DNA of 64,000 nucleotides from Planococcus ruber (GTDB lineage Bacteria; Bacillota; Bacilli; Bacillales_A; Planococcaceae). The notes below the pieces were generated by a model, which saw nothing but the letters and a program-made list of their open reading frames with translations, did not search any database and was not told where the DNA came from. How positions within the stretch are numbered: position 1 is the first letter of the stretch; each line of letters opens with the position of its first letter. Of the stretch, positions 61,902 to 64,000 are shown piece after piece. Made by a program: the position numbers and the translations under genes. The stretch lies in contig NZ_JALHAG010000001.1 in NCBI RefSeq assembly GCF_022819085.1, forward strand, positions 1,385,395 through 1,449,394, read 5' to 3'.

Positions 61902-62876
61902 GTGAAGGAAATCGGGGGATATTTTGAGCTTGAGAATTTAGTGCAGCATGAATTTTATCCGGATTTATTGGCTTTGAACAGTGCGCGGAATGCTTTGTTA
62001 TATGTCATGAAAGCGAGAAAAATCAAAAAAATATACATTCCTTATTATTTATGCGAGTGCATACGGGATACGTTGCAAAATCACCAATACGATTTCAGCT
62101 ATTACCACATCGACCAGGATTTTATGCCGAAAATCGATCATCAGCTGGAAAACGGGGCTTACCTATACATTGTCAATCATTATGGCCAGCATTCAAATGA
62201 CACAATCAAAAAATTTGAGTCGCTGTACGGCCCTCTTATTGTCGACAATACCCATGCTTTTTTTCAGCCGCCGCTCCCGGGAATCGATACCATTTACTCC
62301 TGCCGAAAGTTTTTTGGTGTGCCGGATGGCGCTTACCTTTCGACGGATGCGGTTTTGGATGAAGAACTGGCTATGGACGCTTCTAAAGACCGGTATCCAT
62401 ACATGTTAGGGCGATTTGAAGGGAAAGCTTCGGATTATTATAAGGAATACCATGAAGTCAACGAATTATTTGATCTGGAGCCGTTGAAGCATATGTCGAA
62501 ACTGACGCAGAATATCATGGGCGCTGTCGATTATGAAAAAGCGAGAGAAGCGCGCAGCCGCAATTTCAGTTATTTGGCAAATGAATTTCAGGAATGGAAT
62601 CCTTTAAATATCTCTTCTCCAGACGGTGCATTTGCCTACCCGTTCTATTGCGAAAACGGACCTGAAATTAGAAAGCTTTTAGCTGGGCAAAAAATTTACA
62701 TTCCGACGCTATGGCCGAATGTTTTGGCGGATACGGAGGAAACGTCTGTCGAGAACCGCTACACAGCCAATATCCTGCCGCTTCCATGCGACCAACGCTA
62801 CAGTTTGGAAGATATGGAATACATGGCGGGTCTATTAAAGAAAGAGCTGAATGATTCAATCGCCGTCGAACGATAA
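61902..62876 (+). CDS. DegT/DnrJ/EryC1-like PLP-dependent protein
   Basis: 324 residues from GTG 61902 after AAGGGGTG. N-terminal LNSARNALLYVMKARKIKKIYIPYYLCECI resembles the DegT aminotransferase start; NHYGQHS, VDNTHAFFQP (Asp region, about 122) and YSCRKFFGVPDGAYL (candidate Schiff-base Lys, about 142) follow. The protein is shorter than classic sugar aminotransferases (about 370-400). It may make an amino sugar for the surface polymer, which would offer a free amine for the GNAT-like paralogues. The Lys assignment is by motif only. Confidence 0.68.
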   Translation: MKEIGGYFELENLVQHEFYPDLLALNSARNALLYVMKARKIKKIYIPYYLCECIRDTLQNHQYDFSYYHIDQDFMPKIDHQLENGAYLYIVNHYGQHSNDTIKKFESLYGPLIVDNTHAFFQPPLPGIDTIYSCRKFFGVPDGAYLSTDAVLDEELAMDASKDRYPYMLGRFEGKASDYYKEYHEVNELFDLEPLKHMSKLTQNIMGAVDYEKAREARSRNFSYLANEFQEWNPLNISSPDGAFAYPFYCENGPEIRKLLAGQKIYIPTLWPNVLADTEETSVENRYTANILPLPCDQRYSLEDMEYMAGLLKKELNDSIAVER

Positions 62877-62881
62877 AAGTG

Positions 62882-62918
62882 AAAAGCTGCCGTCCCTTTG
62901 TAGGGCTGGCAGCTTTTT
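62882..62918. terminator. Bidirectional intrinsic terminator
   Basis: AAAAGCTGCC (62882-62891) and GGCAGCTTTT (62908-62917), with an inner CCCT/AGGG pairing, between convergent genes. Confidence 0.85.
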
Positions 62919-62934
62919 AGCTTTATTAAATTGA

Positions 62935-63933
62935 TTAAACAGTGGAAATGGTTCCGGCAGGGCTGCGGTATGCGGGAAAAAAATCACTTTCCATCGAACC
63001 ATTTTCATCACATAGGCGGCTATAGATTTTTTCGTTCCAGATCCTCGTGCCGGTATAGTATTCAAATTGCGTATTCTGCCCGAACTTTTTCTTAAAGAGG
63101 TAGAGGCTATCATCCGGATCGCTCGTTTTGCCGCCTCCAGAATGGATCAATTCGGCGTCGTTCGATTTGCCCCATTCTGCAATGGCATAGGTCAGGACGT
63201 ATACGGGAGCGAGATGATGGAATTCTTCTATCGTGGCCGAGAGGTGGGTGTGGATCCACTTATTGAAATGGAAATGAAGTTCCATGCCGATCACTTTTCC
63301 TTCGTACATGGCTTCGGCCAGGATGATTTGATCGCCGAAATATTCCAGGCATTTGGCAAAATACTTATCATCAAAAAAATAGATGTCGTGGGCACCGATT
63401 CTTTTCATGGTTTCCACGTACATAGTTCGGAATGGAGCCAGGCTATCGGGATTTTTTGTAATTCGATAGGTGACGCCGGCTTTCAGCGCTTTGCGTATTG
63501 TTTTTCTGGTGGATTTTGAAAATTCATGTTGGATCGGGTCTTGATAAGGGGCTAATGCCGTGCCGGTAGTGAAACTTTTGAAAGCAAGTTCATAGCAGGC
63601 TGAAAAATCCCGGGCATTGGAGAATAGAGGATGGAACCGTACGAACTCGCTGACGATTTGCTGCTCTTCGCAGTAGGAGGAAAATGCTGCCTCAAACTCT
63701 TTGGCAAGTAAATTTCTTTTTCCTTCTTGGCATGATGTGATCAGCGGTCCTCCGTAGCCGTACGGGGAAGAAATATCAAAGTATTGGCTGCCGTTTAGCA
63801 GAAGGGGAATTTCTTTCTTGATGAACAGATGCCTGACTGAACCAGTGGAACTCTTAAAATCAAATACTTCACATGTGCCGTTTTCAATCTGTTCATACAA
63901 GAGCCCGTAATTTTTCTTATAGTATATATCCAC
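62935..63933 (-). CDS. FemAB/GNAT-like acyltransferase paralogue F
   Basis: 332 residues from GTG 63933, nine bases after GAGGTG on the minus strand; GTG 63945 in frame overlaps that site. Shared features: VDIYYKKNYGLLYEQIENG, SSPYGYGGPL, VRFHPLFSNARDF, EFSKSTRKTIRKALKAGVTY, IYFFDDKYFAKC, HTHLSATIEEFHHLAP (Ala where others have Gly) and HSGGGKTSDPDDSLYLFKKKFGQNTQFEYY, then a FFPAYRSP tail. Very close to paralogues A-C. Function as for paralogue A. Confidence 0.75.
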   Translation of the reverse strand: MDIYYKKNYGLLYEQIENGTCEVFDFKSSTGSVRHLFIKKEIPLLLNGSQYFDISSPYGYGGPLITSCQEGKRNLLAKEFEAAFSSYCEEQQIVSEFVRFHPLFSNARDFSACYELAFKSFTTGTALAPYQDPIQHEFSKSTRKTIRKALKAGVTYRITKNPDSLAPFRTMYVETMKRIGAHDIYFFDDKYFAKCLEYFGDQIILAEAMYEGKVIGMELHFHFNKWIHTHLSATIEEFHHLAPVYVLTYAIAEWGKSNDAELIHSGGGKTSDPDDSLYLFKKKFGQNTQFEYYTGTRIWNEKIYSRLCDENGSMESDFFPAYRSPAGTISTV

Positions 63934-64000
63934 GAATGCATACACCTCAATCCATTTATTTTATCTTTATTGTTTTCAAAGAAAGCGAATCGAATGACAC

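Noticed and set aside
1..64000. tRNA or rRNA genes, insertion sequences, phage attachment sites
   Set aside because: No cloverleaf with a CCA-type end, rRNA stretch, transposase frame or flanking direct repeats were noticed by eye; a tRNAscan or ISfinder run would settle it.

Overview
The window looks like chromosomal DNA of a low-to-mid GC, Gram-positive, rod- or coccus-type member of the Bacillales, most probably the Planococcaceae (Planococcus-like). This is inferred from strong AGGAGG-type ribosome binding sites, frequent TTG/GTG starts, SLH and BIG2 surface proteins, UPF0316 and DUF2512 proteins, a VmlR-like ABC-F protein and IclR/CcpA-style control. No rRNA, tRNA, CRISPR array, insertion sequence or phage module was seen.

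Layout. (1) 1-5302: a catabolic operon with an OPT-type transporter (cut by the window edge), a DUF917 protein, a DUF1177 protein, an AroM-family protein with two racemase-like cysteines, an EamA permease and an M29-like aminopeptidase. (2) 5561-12029: SLH protein, small unknown proteins, a short-chain dehydrogenase, a polar amino-acid ABC importer and a UPF0316 membrane protein. (3) 12450-14882: one protein joining a UvrD-type helicase, a PD-(D/E)XK nuclease domain and a LexA-like self-cleaving protease. This is the most unusual gene here. A 21-bp tandem repeat and an amidase follow it. (4) 16674-19613: aldo/keto reductase, BIG2-repeat surface protein, DUF2512 protein. (5) 19877-31458: an IclR-regulated peptide import and breakdown operon (OppDF, M19 dipeptidase, OppABC, proline-iminopeptidase-like hydrolase, MDR dehydrogenase, atypical M28 peptidase). 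(6) 31523-35359: a DrrAB-type exporter divergent from a VmlR-like ABC-F gene whose leader shows a short leader ORF, an antiterminator and a terminator.

(7) 36821-47290: a sugar-acid catabolic region: two TIM-barrel isomerases, an IclR repressor, KDPG/KDPGal aldolase, 2-keto-3-deoxygalactonokinase, a three-part TctCBA transporter, galactonate dehydratase, a 2-hydroxyacid dehydrogenase and an aldo/keto reductase. Two promoters with near-identical architecture carry a CcpA cre-like site over the -35 box and GTTCC...GGAAC palindromes just downstream, so the region looks controlled both by its own IclR repressor and by carbon catabolite repression.

(8) 47493-64000: a PatB-type lyase and small genes, then a cell-surface polysaccharide region: two GalE epimerases, a glycosyltransferase, a Wzz-type co-polymerase with its tyrosine kinase, a membrane-anchored beta-helix protein, a DegT-like protein and a VanZ protein. 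Scattered through 35.6-64 kb are six paralogues of one FemAB/GNAT-like family, on both strands, one of them broken. Several have a related CTGAATTATTAG-like element upstream of their promoters, shared with polysaccharide genes.
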